From Agrocybe praecox (lineage: Eukaryota; Basidiomycota; Agaricomycetes; Agaricales; Agrocybaceae), in NCBI GenBank assembly GCA_964017145.1, contig OZ024849.1:434001-498000 (forward strand): a DNA stretch of 64,000 bases, in the 5' to 3' direction. The translations under genes and the position numbers were made by a program. The notes beneath the pieces were generated by a model, which saw only the letters and a program-made list of their open reading frames with translations, was not told where the DNA came from and made no database searches. Positions within the stretch are counted from its first letter, which is position 1. Every line of letters starts with the position of its first letter. Shown here one piece after another: positions 32,014 to 44,508 of the stretch.

Positions 32014-33585
32014 ATGGCGAACTCAACCACATACTTGTTGAATACCTCCCAAAATGCCAGCAAAAACCCAGACCCATTGCCAGAGGGGACGAGGCCAGCA
32101 CATTGGTCTGATCCAGCTGGCACGTTGTTTGTGAATCCTTGGAAGAGTTTCCGCCCACATACGACTATGGAGAGGGTTGGGGTAAGTGCATTTCTCTATA
32201 TTGAAGATAGTCTCCCCAAACGATGAACTGTCTTGCAGATATTTCGTATCGCTGCGACATTTCCTTCGCCTCCTAAGAATATCGGAGAAGTAATGCCTAT
32301 ACACACCCCTACATGGGGAAAATCCACTACAGCTGTTGAGGGTAAAGAGGCTCCTACGGGAAGCGAGGAAATAAAGGCTACGTGGCTTGGGCACGCTTGC
32401 TTTCTCCTCGAGCTGCCATCCCGGTTCGGAGGAGCTGAAAATGGCCGCGGAGTACGCGTACTGTTCGACCCCGTTTTCAGCGACCGGTGCTCTCCTAGTC
32501 AATGGATGGGCCCCAAAAGGTTTACACGTGGGTGCACAGTAGTTGGTGCCTGGTCTTTCGGTCTGATGTGCTATCTTTCTTAGCCCCGCCCTGTAAGATC
32601 GAGGATATCCCAGAGATAGACGCAGTAGTCATTTCGGCAAGTCAAACCCTGCTAATTTTGACGCGTTAAATGCTAATCTGTCCATTTAGCATAATCATTA
32701 TGATCAGTAGGTTGCTGAAGGCAATCATCATATATGATGCTTATTGAACATGAACATATAGCCTAGACACACACACTATTCGGACATTACTGAAGCGAAG
32801 CTCGCGAACACCTCATTTCTTCGCGCCACTCGGTAATGCTCCGTGGTTCAAATCACTAGGGGTTCCTACGTCACATACACATACACTTGACTGGTGGGAC
32901 TCAAAACGCCTCACAATTTCCACCTCCGACTCAGACAAGAAGGCGTCTGTTGATATTACGTGCACGCCCGGCCAGCACTTCACCGGTCGTTCGTTGACTG
33001 ACAATTTCAAGACGTTGTGGGCTGGTTGGGTTGTTGAAGAAGTATCTGACAACAATACAGCCGGCCGACCGCCTACCAAAGTATATTTTGGTGGTGATAC
33101 TGGCTATCGTTCTGTCAAGGACGGCGAAAAGGAGGAAGAGGTACCTGTGTGTCCTGCGTTTGAAACGATCGGCAAGGTCTTTGGCGGCTTTGACCTTGCT
33201 CTGATTCCTATTGGGTTTGTGTTCCATTGTTCCCATCAAGTTCGATGAGCAAATTATGAGACAATTGCTCACGATTCTTCTGACAGTGCTTACCTCCCGA
33301 GGCAATTCATGTCTCCTATTCATTGCGCTCCCCAGGATAGTGTGCGCTTGTTCAAGGATCTAAAAGCAAGAAAGGCTCTCGGGATGCATTGGGGGTGAGT
33401 GTCCTAGTAATCCCTCCGAAGTTGACATGCCTAATGATTCACTATCAATCGATCACAGTACATGGATTTTGACAGCAGAAGATGTCACTGAGCCGCCTCG
33501 ACGCCTCGCAGAAGAGTGCAAGAAGATCGGAATTCCGGAAGGTGACTTCACTGTCTGCGAGATCGGAGAAACTCGTCATTTTTAA
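32014..33585 (+). CDS. NAPE-hydrolysing phospholipase D-like metallo-beta-lactamase (FMP30/NAPE-PLD type)
   Basis: Zinc hydrolase that in relatives releases N-acylethanolamines from N-acyl-phosphatidylethanolamine. Landmarks: ATWLGHACFLLELPSRFGG, VLFDPVFSDRCSPSQWMGPK, the metal motif HNHYDHLD assembled across an intron at about 32706-32760, CTPGQHFTGRSLTDNFKTLW, VYFGGDTGYRSVKDGE, FDLALIPIG, AYLPRQFMSPIHCAP and ALGMHWGTWILTAEDVTEPP. HxHxDH, the later His (GQHF), Asp (GGDTGY) and His (MHWGT) are the expected zinc ligands. Stop at 33583-33585. At least five introns. An in-frame ATG at 31954 would add 20 residues; I prefer 32014 because conservation starts later. No clear membrane or transit segment is visible at this start, though the yeast relative is mitochondrial. 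Confidence 0.88.
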
Positions 33586-34634
33586 ATGAATGACGGACAA
33601 CCAAGAGGGTGGTATGGGATTCCAATCCGTAATTCTGGCATGCCAGCGGCAAAGAGTTTTTTGTTTCTGCATGCCATGTTCGGCAATTGATGTGTTTCTG
33701 AACGAAACATCGGCCATCAAGTGCCGAAATCGTCAGAAACGGTTGGCCACGAGCCTAACATCATCCCACCTCAGTAATATTCTTATATGTTTTGTTTGCT
33801 TCTTTGGTTTTACTCGGATGTTATAGTATGTCGATCTATATTTATATTTCACAATAATACTCGTTCCTACAAGTGCATCATTGGCCATGGGATTCGAAAC
33901 TTGATTCAAGAATTGCGGAAACTCAGCTAAGTCATCAGTGACTCTTGTTGTTAGGGTTCGTGTATTTTCTGTATAGACGCCCAGCGGCGTCTAATTAATG
34001 TATCCAAGCCTAAATTTGTTCTTTGCGGTAACCATGTAATTTGCATGTATGCAACGATGTGTCTAATGGCCAGGGTTGCCAAGTTGGCCAAGCATGTCAA
34101 CCGCAAGACCGGCGCCATAGCAAAACTCCTATTCACCGCTTTTCTCTTTCATCGTAAATACAATAATAAATCTCACTCGAACAACTCGAGTCCTACGCCC
34201 ACATATTTGTTGCTGCATATGTACTCACCTCATTCCAGCTTTTGTGAATCCAATATTTTTAGCAAGGAACGCGGCGGCTGCATGCGTCTCGGCATGAGTT
34301 CCGGCAAAGAGATTCAAGCGGAATCTTATGTCAGTGATGGAGGTGGAGTGGAACAATGACCTGAAAGTTCGGAATCGCAACGAAAACATGCGGGGACAGA
34401 GATCTGTTCTTGCACTTTCTTTTCTCATCTCACCTCTCGGGAAGAACGACTGATATTCAATACACACGACGGGGCGGCCTTTAGTATCCGTGGTGGCAGA
34501 ATTGTTCACTCTTTGGGACCTGAGGAAGATTCGCCGACCGACCCGAGAAAGTTGCAATCATAACGTATTTGTGGCAACATATACGCTTGTCATAGATAAA
34601 CATATCACCCAGGAACCCTTTGTCGTGGACATCC
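33586..34634. other. Intergenic gap
   Basis: No recognised gene. The plus frame at 34045-34359 and the minus frame at 34225-34557 overlap each other and have no motif or splice support. Confidence 0.45.
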
Positions 34635-36265
34635 ATGAGCTGGCCATCTGTCACGCATTGTAGGAGGCAAAAATCGTGGTTGGGGTGGGTTGCAGCGATC
34701 CTTGCATTCTCAAGGCTCGGAAACGCGCAGACCCTTACCGATGGGCAAGCTGACACCATTAGTGCTCGATTAGCAGAAGCTGCGCAACAGAGGTAAGTAA
34801 AATGCATCATTTCTTGTCTTGAGCGTTACTGAAAACTTCTCAAACAGCTGGGAGTTTGGTACACGAGCACAGACAATTCTAGAACTTAACGCGACGGAAT
34901 ACTCGGTCTTTTCATCAAACGCTCTTCCTCCTCCATCGAACATTCCTACATCCCTATCGGACTCGGGAGCCTTGGACCCATTCTTCGCAATCGCTGACCT
35001 AATTGTCTCTGGTCGTTCAAAGTCGAATAACAACACTGTCGGACCACAGCCATTAATCCAAGATGGTAGCGCTGCAGACCCTGCCTCCATCGGAGTTGCT
35101 GTACTCTTGGCAAATTGGACTGGGCAAAATACAGGGAGCATCGATTACGCAGGTGCAGCGAAGGATCAGCTCGATTTCCTGTTCGAAAATGTGCCTAAGA
35201 CAAGTGATGGGGCCATATCGCATCGCGTGTCGGAAGTGCAGCTCTGGTACGTAAACAAAAACTAGGCAGAACTTCCTTTTTCATCCGACTTCTTTCTTCA
35301 TTATACTCAGGAGTGATTTCGTTTACATGGTCCCCCCATTCCTCGCCTATTATGGCGTTCTCACGAGGAACCGCACCCTCGTTGCCGAAGCGTACAACCA
35401 GATCAAGCTCTATAGAAATTATCTTAGAGATCCCCAACAAGGGATGTGGAAACACGTCTTATTGGGTTCGTCTAGTAATGACCCAGGCTTCTGGTCGACT
35501 GGTCAGTATAACATGATACTTATGTGACCACTGATTGACGTCATTTTGCGATACAGGCAACGGTTGGGCCGCAGCGGGCTCACTCCGGGTTTTGGCTACA
35601 ATGAGAAATTCGGAATACGCCAACACCTTCAAGAACGAGCAAAATGATTTGGCGACATGGGTTAGAGAGATTCACGCTGGAATTTATCCTCATCTCGTAA
35701 GTACCTCATTGACGTCACCATTCTAGCGATAATCACAATCATAATCCGCTAAACCTGCCCCTGCTTCTTTCTGACCCTGTTCGCTCGGCTAACGAAAAAC
35801 GTTATTTGACAGGATAACACAAACATCTTTACGAACTACGCTGATCAACCCTCTACTGCCTCTGGAAACTTCTACGATGCTGCCTCTACCGCTCTGCTCG
35901 CCAGCACGGTGTATCGTGCTGCGCTGATGACAAACGAGTTCACCTACGTGCCGTTCGCGCAACGTTCCCGCCTGGCGTTGTTCAATACGACCTCACCACC
36001 CGCATCGTCCAATGAGACTTCCACATTGGATGGCTTTGCGCATTTCACGGAAGATGGCTGGCTTCGACCAGTCGTCAACCCACACTCGTACGGCGTGGAA
36101 GGAAACCAGAGCGCTGAAGGTCAGGCGTTCGTCGTTCAACTCCATGCCGTGTACAGGGAATGGGTCGAGGCTGGCTCGCAGGGTCAAAATTCCGCCACCC
36201 GGTTTGCGAAACCGGTCTGGTTGTCTATGATTGCTGCAGCATTATCCGCAGCTTTCCTTCTTTAA
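34635..36265 (+). CDS. Secreted six-hairpin glycosidase, GH88/GH105-like, probably GPI-anchored
   Basis: ATG 34635 opens a basic start and hydrophobic core (SWLGWVAAILAFSRLGNAQT), a secretion signal. The mature part reads ADTISARLAEAAQQSWEFGT, DPASIGVAVLLANWTGQ, QLWSDFVYMVPPFLAYYGVL, DPGFWSTGNGWAAAGSLRVL, DNTNIFTNYADQPS and NFYDAASTALLASTVYR. The GxWSxGNGWAxxG segment and the spaced hydrophobic helices match (alpha/alpha)6-barrel enzymes of the GH88/105 clan, which cut unsaturated uronyl residues or related glycans. The C-terminus ends PVWLSMIAAALSAAFLL, a GPI-attachment-type tail. Five or so introns. N-glycosylation sequons are frequent (NATE, NWTG, NRTL, NETS). Exact substrate not deducible. 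Confidence 0.78.
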
Positions 36266-38903
36266 AACTTTAATTCTTTCTTCTCAGGTGACCTTTTTTT
36301 TTTTTGGAAGTTTTTATACCTTACCATTTCTTACCAGTCTCTCTGACTCTTTCCTTGGCCTCAAAATTCACCCCTATCGTTGTGTGTGTTTGTTCTTGAT
36401 ACTTTGATACTTTGTTTTCGTGTTTTCATGGTCATCTATTTGGACGATGATAGTCGCCTTTCGAGCCATGTTGTTCCTTTAATCGTTGTACTATATGTTA
36501 GATCTTTTGGAACATTTAAAGCTAAGTAGATTACGAATTCCTGAGTAGTCCAATATACCTACCATAATTTTTTCATTATTTAACGAATCATTCACGTTGG
36601 CGACGTGACGCAAAAACTATCATTATATCAGGTGCTATTTCCTTCCCGCGAACCAATTTGTGGTCCATTTCTCCGGGTTATCGTCGTGTCATTCTTCCTG
36701 TTGCGTTGGCATATGCCAGGGAGTGTGAATCTTGCAAGAGACCTTGTGATGCACGGCCTGACTGAAATAGTATGAGGAAGCATTGTACCCATGACAAGTT
36801 TACGAGTGCTGATTGTTTGCCACTCCAGCTGCCATGATATAACAAGTAGATCGAATGAATGATAACCCGGCAGCTCGTACTAGCTTTTATTAATGAATGA
36901 AAGTAAGTATGACGGAATCCCTAAAGAAGTTGCAACACGATCGATATAGGTCTTAAGATGTTTTTATTGGAGATAGGCCCGTAGTGAGGACGTACATGCT
37001 GAATATAATAAAACAAGTGACCACATTTCGTAAGTACTTCTTATACATAGGCTGTGCAAATCCTTCTTCGGCAGCGGTCCTGACGCACTGTAAGTTACAC
37101 GAAGTGAGTCTCCTATCAGTTCGCGAGAAACACCGTGTAAAGTGGAATACCAACTCGCATTTGGCTCATATTTTCCGTCAATCACCGTAGATATCACAAA
37201 GGGACCAGTCGCATTTAGTGCAAAATGACCCAGGGTCTAAGTTTGATGAGACAGCTCCGGGGAAGAGAGATCCACGGGTGACGAAATTTCCTTAGTTTAG
37301 ATTAGACTCAGTATTGTCTGGGAAAGGGACTCAAAGTACTTTGGTGCAGGGTGGCGAAGTCTTCATTATATCCCGAGGATAATCACATACCCAGCGATGT
37401 GCATGTGGATTCTTGTCGCCGGTACCGGAGGATGTTAGTACCTCAACACCTCGGAAATCCATATCCCTTAGATTTCAACAATACTCAAATAGGTGTTCTA
37501 TTTATAATGAGCAGCGTTAGTCTTACTTTCTAGTCATGGCAACATGTTGACAAACATCTATGGGCCACAGTAATGCGACCACAAAATGGGTAGAATTATG
37601 TCAAAAAATGTTCTTTTTTCGAGCACGTATGTCGTGATATCACCAGAAGTTCTGAAGATGCCAAGAAAGTGTGTGCTCCTTGGCTGAGCGCTTATGAGCA
37701 TCAATACTTGAATTCAATAGTAAAAGTTGGTACAATGTCTATAAATGAAATGAGGTGGCCTACATTGATAAAACAGTATCCGCTGTCTACTTAGGAGGTA
37801 CATGCCAGCTCATTGCAATAAAAAAAATCCGCGGATATGGGCCGCAAGTAGGGCTCAGTTGGCTCCAATACATGGGCTTATATATCGTTACCTATCGATA
37901 CAAGTCAATTTTCAATGTTATTTGTCATTACCTTGCACATGCTACGTCCGCGGACACAGAAACGCGTATCAGTGCACCTCCCATCAGTCCGAGGACATCG
38001 ATTATCGCAAGATAATGGTCACCCTTCTCGTTGTCAAATAATTTAGATAACACAGTTTGAAAATGCAACCAAACACGATCTCCCCGCAGACAAGTCGGAA
38101 TTTCTGCGAAACTAGAATGTAGGAACTATCCGTAGTATTTGTGCACCATATTTCCGGACTCATATGCCTGGAGTCTAGCGGTAATTAAGTACGTACAAAC
38201 TTCAAATACCCAGGTCATTTGAACTTGGCGTGTTCAGTCTCTCGCTGCGGAGGTAAATAATCTACGCGACCTGACACTCCTGGTATGGAATAACCGCGGC
38301 GTGTACGTTTCTCTTGCTGAGCGTTTCCCCCCTTCTATTATAGATATAGCACCTAGAAGCGTTCCATATTTGGCTTTCGGTTACTTGCGCCCATAAAAAA
38401 CAAGAAGAATGCCGGTGATGGATTGCCCTGCCCTTATGGACCCTGGCGCGGTTAGGAAGTTTATATTTGTCAAACCGGTCGACATAGCACTGCTTAACTG
38501 ATCCTTGGGTCTCCCTACATTTTATCACTCCCGTGTTCTCCTCGGGAAGCTATCCCCCAAAGCTGTCTAATGAGGGACATAGGGGGTCAAAGTTTCGGTC
38601 CTTGGAAGACGGCGAAACAAGCGCTACGTAGGCTGGTCCTGCAATCTTGTTCTATGTCAATTATATTGCAAATAACAAAAATACTTTGGAGTGCTCAGAA
38701 GGGGCTGTATAATCTGGTTTGATTTTCAGATCCGGATATAAAACTTGAGGCTGCTCTACCGTCTGGCCCTGTCCTCGCCTTCCCCTTTTCCGCTTCAGCG
38801 AATCTACCTGGTCTCTTGGTGATAAACGTACAAAGCAAGCAGTGCTGCTCCAACACCTATTACTGGAGTGTTCGGCGGGTCGTACTTCTATTTGATAGTT
38901 AAA
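36266..38903. other. Long intergenic region (2.6 kb) without a recognised gene
   Basis: This is the largest stretch of the window without a supported gene. It is AT-rich, with many short chance frames (for example 37755-38041). I looked for tRNA boxes, terminal inverted repeats and long direct repeats and saw none by eye. It may hold long UTRs, a non-coding RNA or decayed transposon sequence. Confidence 0.4.
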
Positions 38904-40163
38904 ATGACAATATCGTCTCTCCCTGACGACATTCTTCGCCAACTGCTGGAGACTGCTGTATACAGTCACCCGCGAACCGCCTTAAAGCTCGCTATTGTCT
39001 GTAAACCTATTCACCAATGGTGTGTTTTTATTTCTTGGTTGCGCTCTTAGGTTGTGCCTACTTATCGGTATTGGTTATCGTACAGGATTAACGAGGTTAT
39101 CTATCAAAATGTCATTCTGAAGAACCAACGTTCTGCGCGAGCTTTTTTTCGCTCCGTCGTGAACGCAGATCCCACACGTCGAGCGTTTCTTGCTACTACA
39201 GTCAAATCTATATTCATGTACTCGGATATCGAGTTGGAATGTATCGTACCGATACTGTCTGCCTGCAGTGGAATGCGAAGCCTTTCCTACTGGCCATCAA
39301 GTTCCCCGTACACGAGCGGGCTGATAGCAGGGACTCCCATGCGAACAGGTCATGCCGACACAAACCGCTATCACAGGGCGCCTCTGTTCTCCGTTGATCA
39401 GCGGAGGGTGCCCCGAATACAACATGGGGATGCCTTCAACCTGCAAAATCTAAACTATACTTATCCTCAACGCCTATCTCTCCTTCTCCATGAGTTACAT
39501 CCGATCCTCATATTTAGGCCTACGCTGCGCATGTCGTTTTTCGCCAACGTAACGCATTTGTCTATACTCAACAAGTGGCAAGATTGGACCTCGTGGGCGG
39601 GTGGAGAGATTACTCGCGAGAGCATGCCGTTCTTGACGCACCTTAAATTAGATATGAGTGTCGGTCCTGCACCACCACATGAGAACGCACCGACGCGTTC
39701 GAACTGGCTTGAAGTCGTTAATGGCGCCTCTCCACCCCCACCATCGAGCGACTCGGAACACGGCTTTCCAGAAGAAAACATGTCGGATGCGATGAATCAT
39801 TGGAGGAACAAAATCTACCGAGTGTCCAGGGCCATTGGAGAGATTCTCAGCTGCCACAGTACTCTTCAAGTGTGTGTTCTCATTCTGCGGTCTGACAGAG
39901 ACCCCTCGTATGCTGCAAAGCACATCTCGCGTTCTGTGTCCTCGAGCAGAGCGCTGGAAGACCCCTCCGCCATGGATACCAGGGAAGACGACACCTTCGA
40001 CCAGAGGCTAGTATTTGCATGGGAAAAGCAGCCATTTCGGTATAGCTATGCCCATTCTCATCGAGAAGAAATGATATGGAAGTCAGCGCACGCCGTGGCT
40101 CAAGCACAGCGATATCTTTCTGGTAAGAGTAATCCACACGTCGATCTATTGATCCGTTGCTAA
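38904..40163 (+). CDS. F-box-like protein
   Basis: Exon 1 (ATG 38904) reads SSLPDDILRQLLETAVY and ALKLAIVCKPIHQW, the L-P-D-x-x-L and C-K-x-x-x-W pattern of an F-box, which binds Skp1 in SCF ubiquitin ligases. An intron (about 39020-39086) joins HQW to INEVIYQNVILKNQRSARAF, then a long exon of leucine-rich character (FFANVTHLSILNKWQDWTSW and ESMPFLTHLKLDMSVGPAP). Stop at 40161-40163. About 400 residues. The C-terminal region probably picks the substrate. This lineage-expanded type is common in mushroom genomes; a specific partner is not inferable. Confidence 0.7.
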
Positions 40164-41365
40164 AAAATGTTCTTACAGGTTATACCTTGCTAGACTGTGA
40201 TCATTTAGCATAAGAGTTGTATTTTTTCCCTCGGTTCTCTGGATTCTGTACCATACTACTTTGACATATTAGTACACTATATTTCGTCTATTTGTGTAAA
40301 TTCTAGCAGTACATGTAACTAAAATTTCAACATTCTCTCGTTTCTGTTTCTGTCCTAAAGACCTCCAATAAAATTCATCACAGGAAATCACACATTAGCA
40401 TTTGCTACGCTGTGCGATTAAGTCGCAATTGTGGTTGCGGTAAGCGCATATGGAGCCCCTGTCAGGTCGGCAATGACCGAGAGATGCCGCTTCCGAGATC
40501 TAACCGTTCTTGAACCTCTTCCGCCCGCGAATGGCACACTGGAACACACGCTTTGTGTATGCTAATGGATAACTTTTGGATATAGCCGGTGGAAACTTAT
40601 GAAAACGATCCATTGCTAGGGTTCTTGTCTATTACGACCCCTACTGAATTCTTCCAGCTCCATCTCTTAGATCTCATTACTCTACTACAAGGATCCAAGG
40701 ACCAATACTACCCACGCGTTTGTTCAAATGAAGTGGCGATGCCAGCTTCGATATCAATCGAAGACTCACTGCAGACTCTACGCATACATAATGACTCTGG
40801 ATGCTTTTCACAACAATCGTAATATGGTCGGCCATAGCAAGCCATGCGGCGGATCTGGTTGAGAAGGGGCGGAAATTACTCGGTTTGTCCTTGCTTATCT
40901 TCCTCGTTGCCCAGCTAATTGGTGAACTTTTCATTAAACGCGCAGCTGTGACAAAAGAGTTAGTCAGGTTGCCCTTGACAAAAATTTCCCCCTTTGACGC
41001 TTTCTACGTTTTTGTATACTATTTGTCTCGATGGGTATGCCACAACTACAACAGGCTACATTTCTACCGTCTCTTGCAGCTTTGATAATAGCCTAAGACG
41101 GGCGTCTGATATTACACTGTAACCGCAGCTTGCCAAGGTCTGAAGAGTCAAGACTGACTCACATACCCGTGCATACCACGACGCCGTTACTGTTCAGTCG
41201 CTTTGTCCACTCATACCGCGCTCTTGATGATGATGATGATGATGATGTTTTGCACACTTCGTGCCGCTAGAAATCGAGTACTGCGACTGAAACAGATTTA
41301 AAGCTGGACCGATGTGCTGTAAACTTTATCTACCAGCCTTACTTCCTATTTGAATCCCGTCTAGG
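40164..41365. other. Intergenic gap with one membrane-like open frame
   Basis: The frame 40801-41085 has one strong hydrophobic segment (LGLSLLIFLVAQLIGELFI) and the frame 40589-40822 just before it is compositionally protein-like. No splice pair joins them cleanly, so I do not call a gene. The rest looks non-coding. Confidence 0.35.
41226..41246 (+). repeat. (GAT)7 microsatellite
   Basis: Seven perfect GAT units lie about 120 bp upstream of the SET-domain gene start. Confidence 0.9.
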
Positions 41366-43328
41366 ATGACCCCTCGCAACTCATACCCTTTCCCTTCCTT
41401 CCAGGCGCAGGCGCCCCCCTCTACTGCTTCCTTGGTCTCTAGTAGAAAGGGACTTACTGTCTCCTTCTCTTCCGTATCTACAGTATCTTTCGCTTCAGTC
41501 TCGACAACAACAGACGAGAGCGAGACGAGTACCATCGTTGTTGATCCACAAGATGCCGAGGCCTACGAGCGAACGAGTTTGTCATGCACCATAGGAACAA
41601 CACCGAGCCCGAAGAAGAAAAACGTTACTTTTTGCGCAACAGACGATGTCATTAATCCTACTCCAATTCATAAATCTCCCAGCGGCTTATCACGGGTCTT
41701 CTCAGAAGACCCCAAGCAACGACTGACCTTCAACCGTTCGTCTCCTCCGCGAACCACTGCCGATGGTGGTACCGTCCATCCTCGCGGTAGAGACCATCAC
41801 GCTATCAAGAAGAAGCTTTCTTCTAGTGCCATTTGTGAAGACGGAAGAGCTAATGAGCGGTTTGCATCCACTGGAAGAACTACATCCGACTCATCTTCGT
41901 CAACCTTGGTTGATTCCCCACTACCTCGGACCCCAGAGAGGGTATCATCGTTACCTGCAAAAGCGACACCAGCTATGTCCTCGCACAGAATTCAGCCTCC
42001 GTTCAAGCATGGCCAGCACAGGACACATATATTGAAGAAAGTGACCCTTTCTACTCAACATACGTGTGTAACAGTACTCGACTCTAAAGTCGATGACAAT
42101 TTTCCATCCCAACACCCTCTGCCATCAGCAGTATCACCACAGCATCCAAAGGTGGCTCAGTCCTCTTTCGTATTCAAAGAAACCAAAAATCCTTCCGTGG
42201 GCGTAGGCATGTTCGCTAACGTTGCTATTTCCCACAACGCACTCATAAATATTGAGTACCCGATTATTATTACGCCATATGTAATGGGCGTTCCGCACTC
42301 TCAGGAGGATATTTACAAGCTTATATTCGAGAAGCTGGGAGCGGATAGACTATTGTCTGTTTATGATCTTTGTGGTGGCTCTAGAGTAGACGGCAGCATG
42401 GATGGCGGGAGCTTATGCAAGCAGATCGTGTGCAACAATTCTCTCGTCATTCATCTCCTTCTGCTCGACCCCAACGATAGAAATGCAGAATTAACCAATC
42501 ACCAGGCAGTTTTCCTCAATGCTGGTAGGATGAATCACAGGTTGGTCTTTACAACCCCTTTCTTGACTTTTGTACGTTCCTCCCATTTATTTTATTTTTA
42601 GCTGCAGCCCTAATTCGAGCTGGAAATGGGACACGAAGACATGGGCCCTCGAGCTGCGCAGTGTACGGGACATACAACCGGGCGAAGAAATCACGATCGC
42701 ATACATCCATCCATCGCTTTCTTACAAAGAAAGGCGGTGGTCGTTAGAAGAAATTTATGGTTTCAAATGCCTTTGCTCTAGCTGCCTCCGTTTACAGGGA
42801 TTTTACTTAAGGGATGCGAATGGAAAGCTCGTCAACGTGGACATAGAGAGGAGCGACGAGGCCAGATACTATCTGGCTCATTTCTGGAATGGCGGAAACG
42901 GAAAGTTACCATCATTCCAGAAATGGTGTGACGAATCAGACATCCCGTCCAACACGCTGATTGAGGCTCATAAGAATGCTTTGAACCTCATTCAGCGTGA
43001 AGGACTGGAGGTTCTCGACACGTTCAATATTTCTTCAGAGCATTCTTCTTCTCCTCAACTTCCCGTAGGTGTTTCCATTTCGCGAAACATCGTGCGACAT
43101 GCGGATGCTATTGCGATGTGTTATGGTGCGTTGAAAGACACGGAGAATTTCCAATTATGGATCAATCTTTGCTTGGACGCTAGACTAAACAATTCTACTA
43201 TCGATGGATCTAATGGCACGGAAAATGAGGTATTCAGACGGTGGCACGCCAATCCACACTCGTTTCCTGTATGGGGATGGCGAAAGCATGTACCCGAAAG
43301 GGAAAAGGGATGCTCCAAAGATTCTTAA
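41366..43328 (+). CDS. SET-domain protein, probable lysine methyltransferase (SMYD/SET5-like)
   Basis: A long Ser/Thr/Pro-rich N-terminus (about 250 residues) precedes the SET domain: KETKNPSVGVGMFANVAI, FLNAGRMNH joined across an intron (about 42540-42601) to SCSPNSSWKWDTKTW, and RDIQPGEEITIAYIHPSLSY. A post-SET cysteine set (FKCLCSSCLR) follows. NHSCxPN and GEEITxxY bind S-adenosylmethionine and the substrate lysine. The C-terminal exon ends with PHSFPVWGWRKH, stop at 43326-43328. The layout, SET followed by CxCxxC, resembles fungal SET5/SMYD-like proteins acting on histones or other proteins. The last 20 residues could differ if a further 3' intron exists. Confidence 0.83.
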
Positions 43329-44508
43329 GGTTTCGTCTACCCAGTTAGCGCTGGACGCTTTCGGGCGCTTCGAGCAAACGTACGCGTATTTACCCCACTT
43401 TAACTTACTGGCATCTCTACAGACATAGCTACTATATGGGTAGTATATATGCACAGTGTCCTTTGTACATATAACCATTCACTCTAGAATAATATTAATA
43501 GGGCATCAAATCGATCGGACGGCAAAGGTCGTTCGCCAAATAAGGGTTCGAGCTTTCCCTTTCCGGTGCACCGTCAGGAAACTACGTCATCGCTTTTGTC
43601 AGCGGTCTAGACTCCTACGCATAGAGTAGAGTATATAAAGGCGGAATCCAAACAAGAATCCCCGCCTTTCTTTTCCTCCTCCCCTTTCATCATAACCGGC
43701 AGTGGTCAAAGCAAAGTATGTCACTGGGAACGCAGACCGTGTCACTGGCAGCTAGCTTACTGGGAGGGCCTAGATACTGGGAAGGCCTAGAAAGGCCAAA
43801 ATTGAAAAAAGAAAGTGCGTGCGTGAAAATTTTCAATTTTCATGTCAATGCATTTCTCATGCTTGAAACTTAAACGTACTTGCGTATATAAAGCGCATCT
43901 ATGAACCCTTAAGCTTTAAGTCCTCCTAGGATCAAGACTCTGACGACATTTTCAGTCATCTTCTCAGAAAAAAATTCTCCTGGAGAAGGGTATATCGCTC
44001 GTAACACATACCAGATCTCTCATGTTCTTTCGATGATATCTCACTATGGGCCCATTCACCATCGTGATCTGTGATATGATGTAATGTAAGTAAAAAATTG
44101 TTCTTCAGCCCTTGCGCAGTGCTATTTTGCGCCTTCCCGATCTCGGCATTACTGTTGGAGCTTACAATGACATCATAGATGACGCGTTTCTAATATTTTT
44201 CTGCAACCTTTTGCAAGTGAAATCGTAAGGATCGACTATTTGAGCATATCCCTGTGGGGTATATCTGAACATGCAGCTTTTTACACCATAGAGTTAAATA
44301 GCAAAAGCATTGTGGAACCAAGAGCGGACGGAATCATCAAGGCCAATAAACGCGTACTTGACTTGGAGTGGGAAATTTATCTGTTGCCGCTTGAGTTGCG
44401 TGGCAGCATCAAGGCAGCATCAAATGGGGTCCGTTGCCAAATTTGTGGATCTTCGTCATAAATACTTCTCATTTTCTTGCTCTTATAAAAGACGAATTCG
44501 CTGCTACT
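43329..44508. other. Intergenic region with two matching TATA boxes and a short open frame
   Basis: GTATATAAAG occurs at 43631-43640 and again at 43884-43893. About 80 bp after the first, following a pyrimidine-rich tract, ATG 43718 opens a 51-codon frame (MSLGTQTVSLAASLLGGPRY and so on, stop 43871-43873). That frame contains a short direct repeat, CTGGGAGGGCCTAGATA and CTGGGAAGGCCTAGAAA. It could be a mini-gene or the head of a decayed gene. The rest shows nothing I recognise. Confidence 0.35.
43632..43640 (+). promoter_or_regulatory. TATA box
   Basis: TATATAAAG is followed by a C/T-rich stretch (CTTTTCCTCCTCCCCTTTCAT), the form of a strong fungal core promoter. It stands before the 51-codon frame at 43718. 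Confidence 0.4.

Noticed and set aside
33886..33900. GGGATTCGAA considered as a reversed tRNA B box
   Set aside because: No A box, acceptor stem or second half of the T stem is present around it.
41226..41246. GAT repeat considered as part of a coding Asp tract
   Set aside because: It lies upstream of the SET gene start with stops nearby; it is a plain microsatellite.
43204..43428. Alternative last exon of the SET gene in another frame
   Set aside because: It would remove the PHSFPVWGW segment, which looks conserved in composition and continues the main frame; kept only as a remote possibility.
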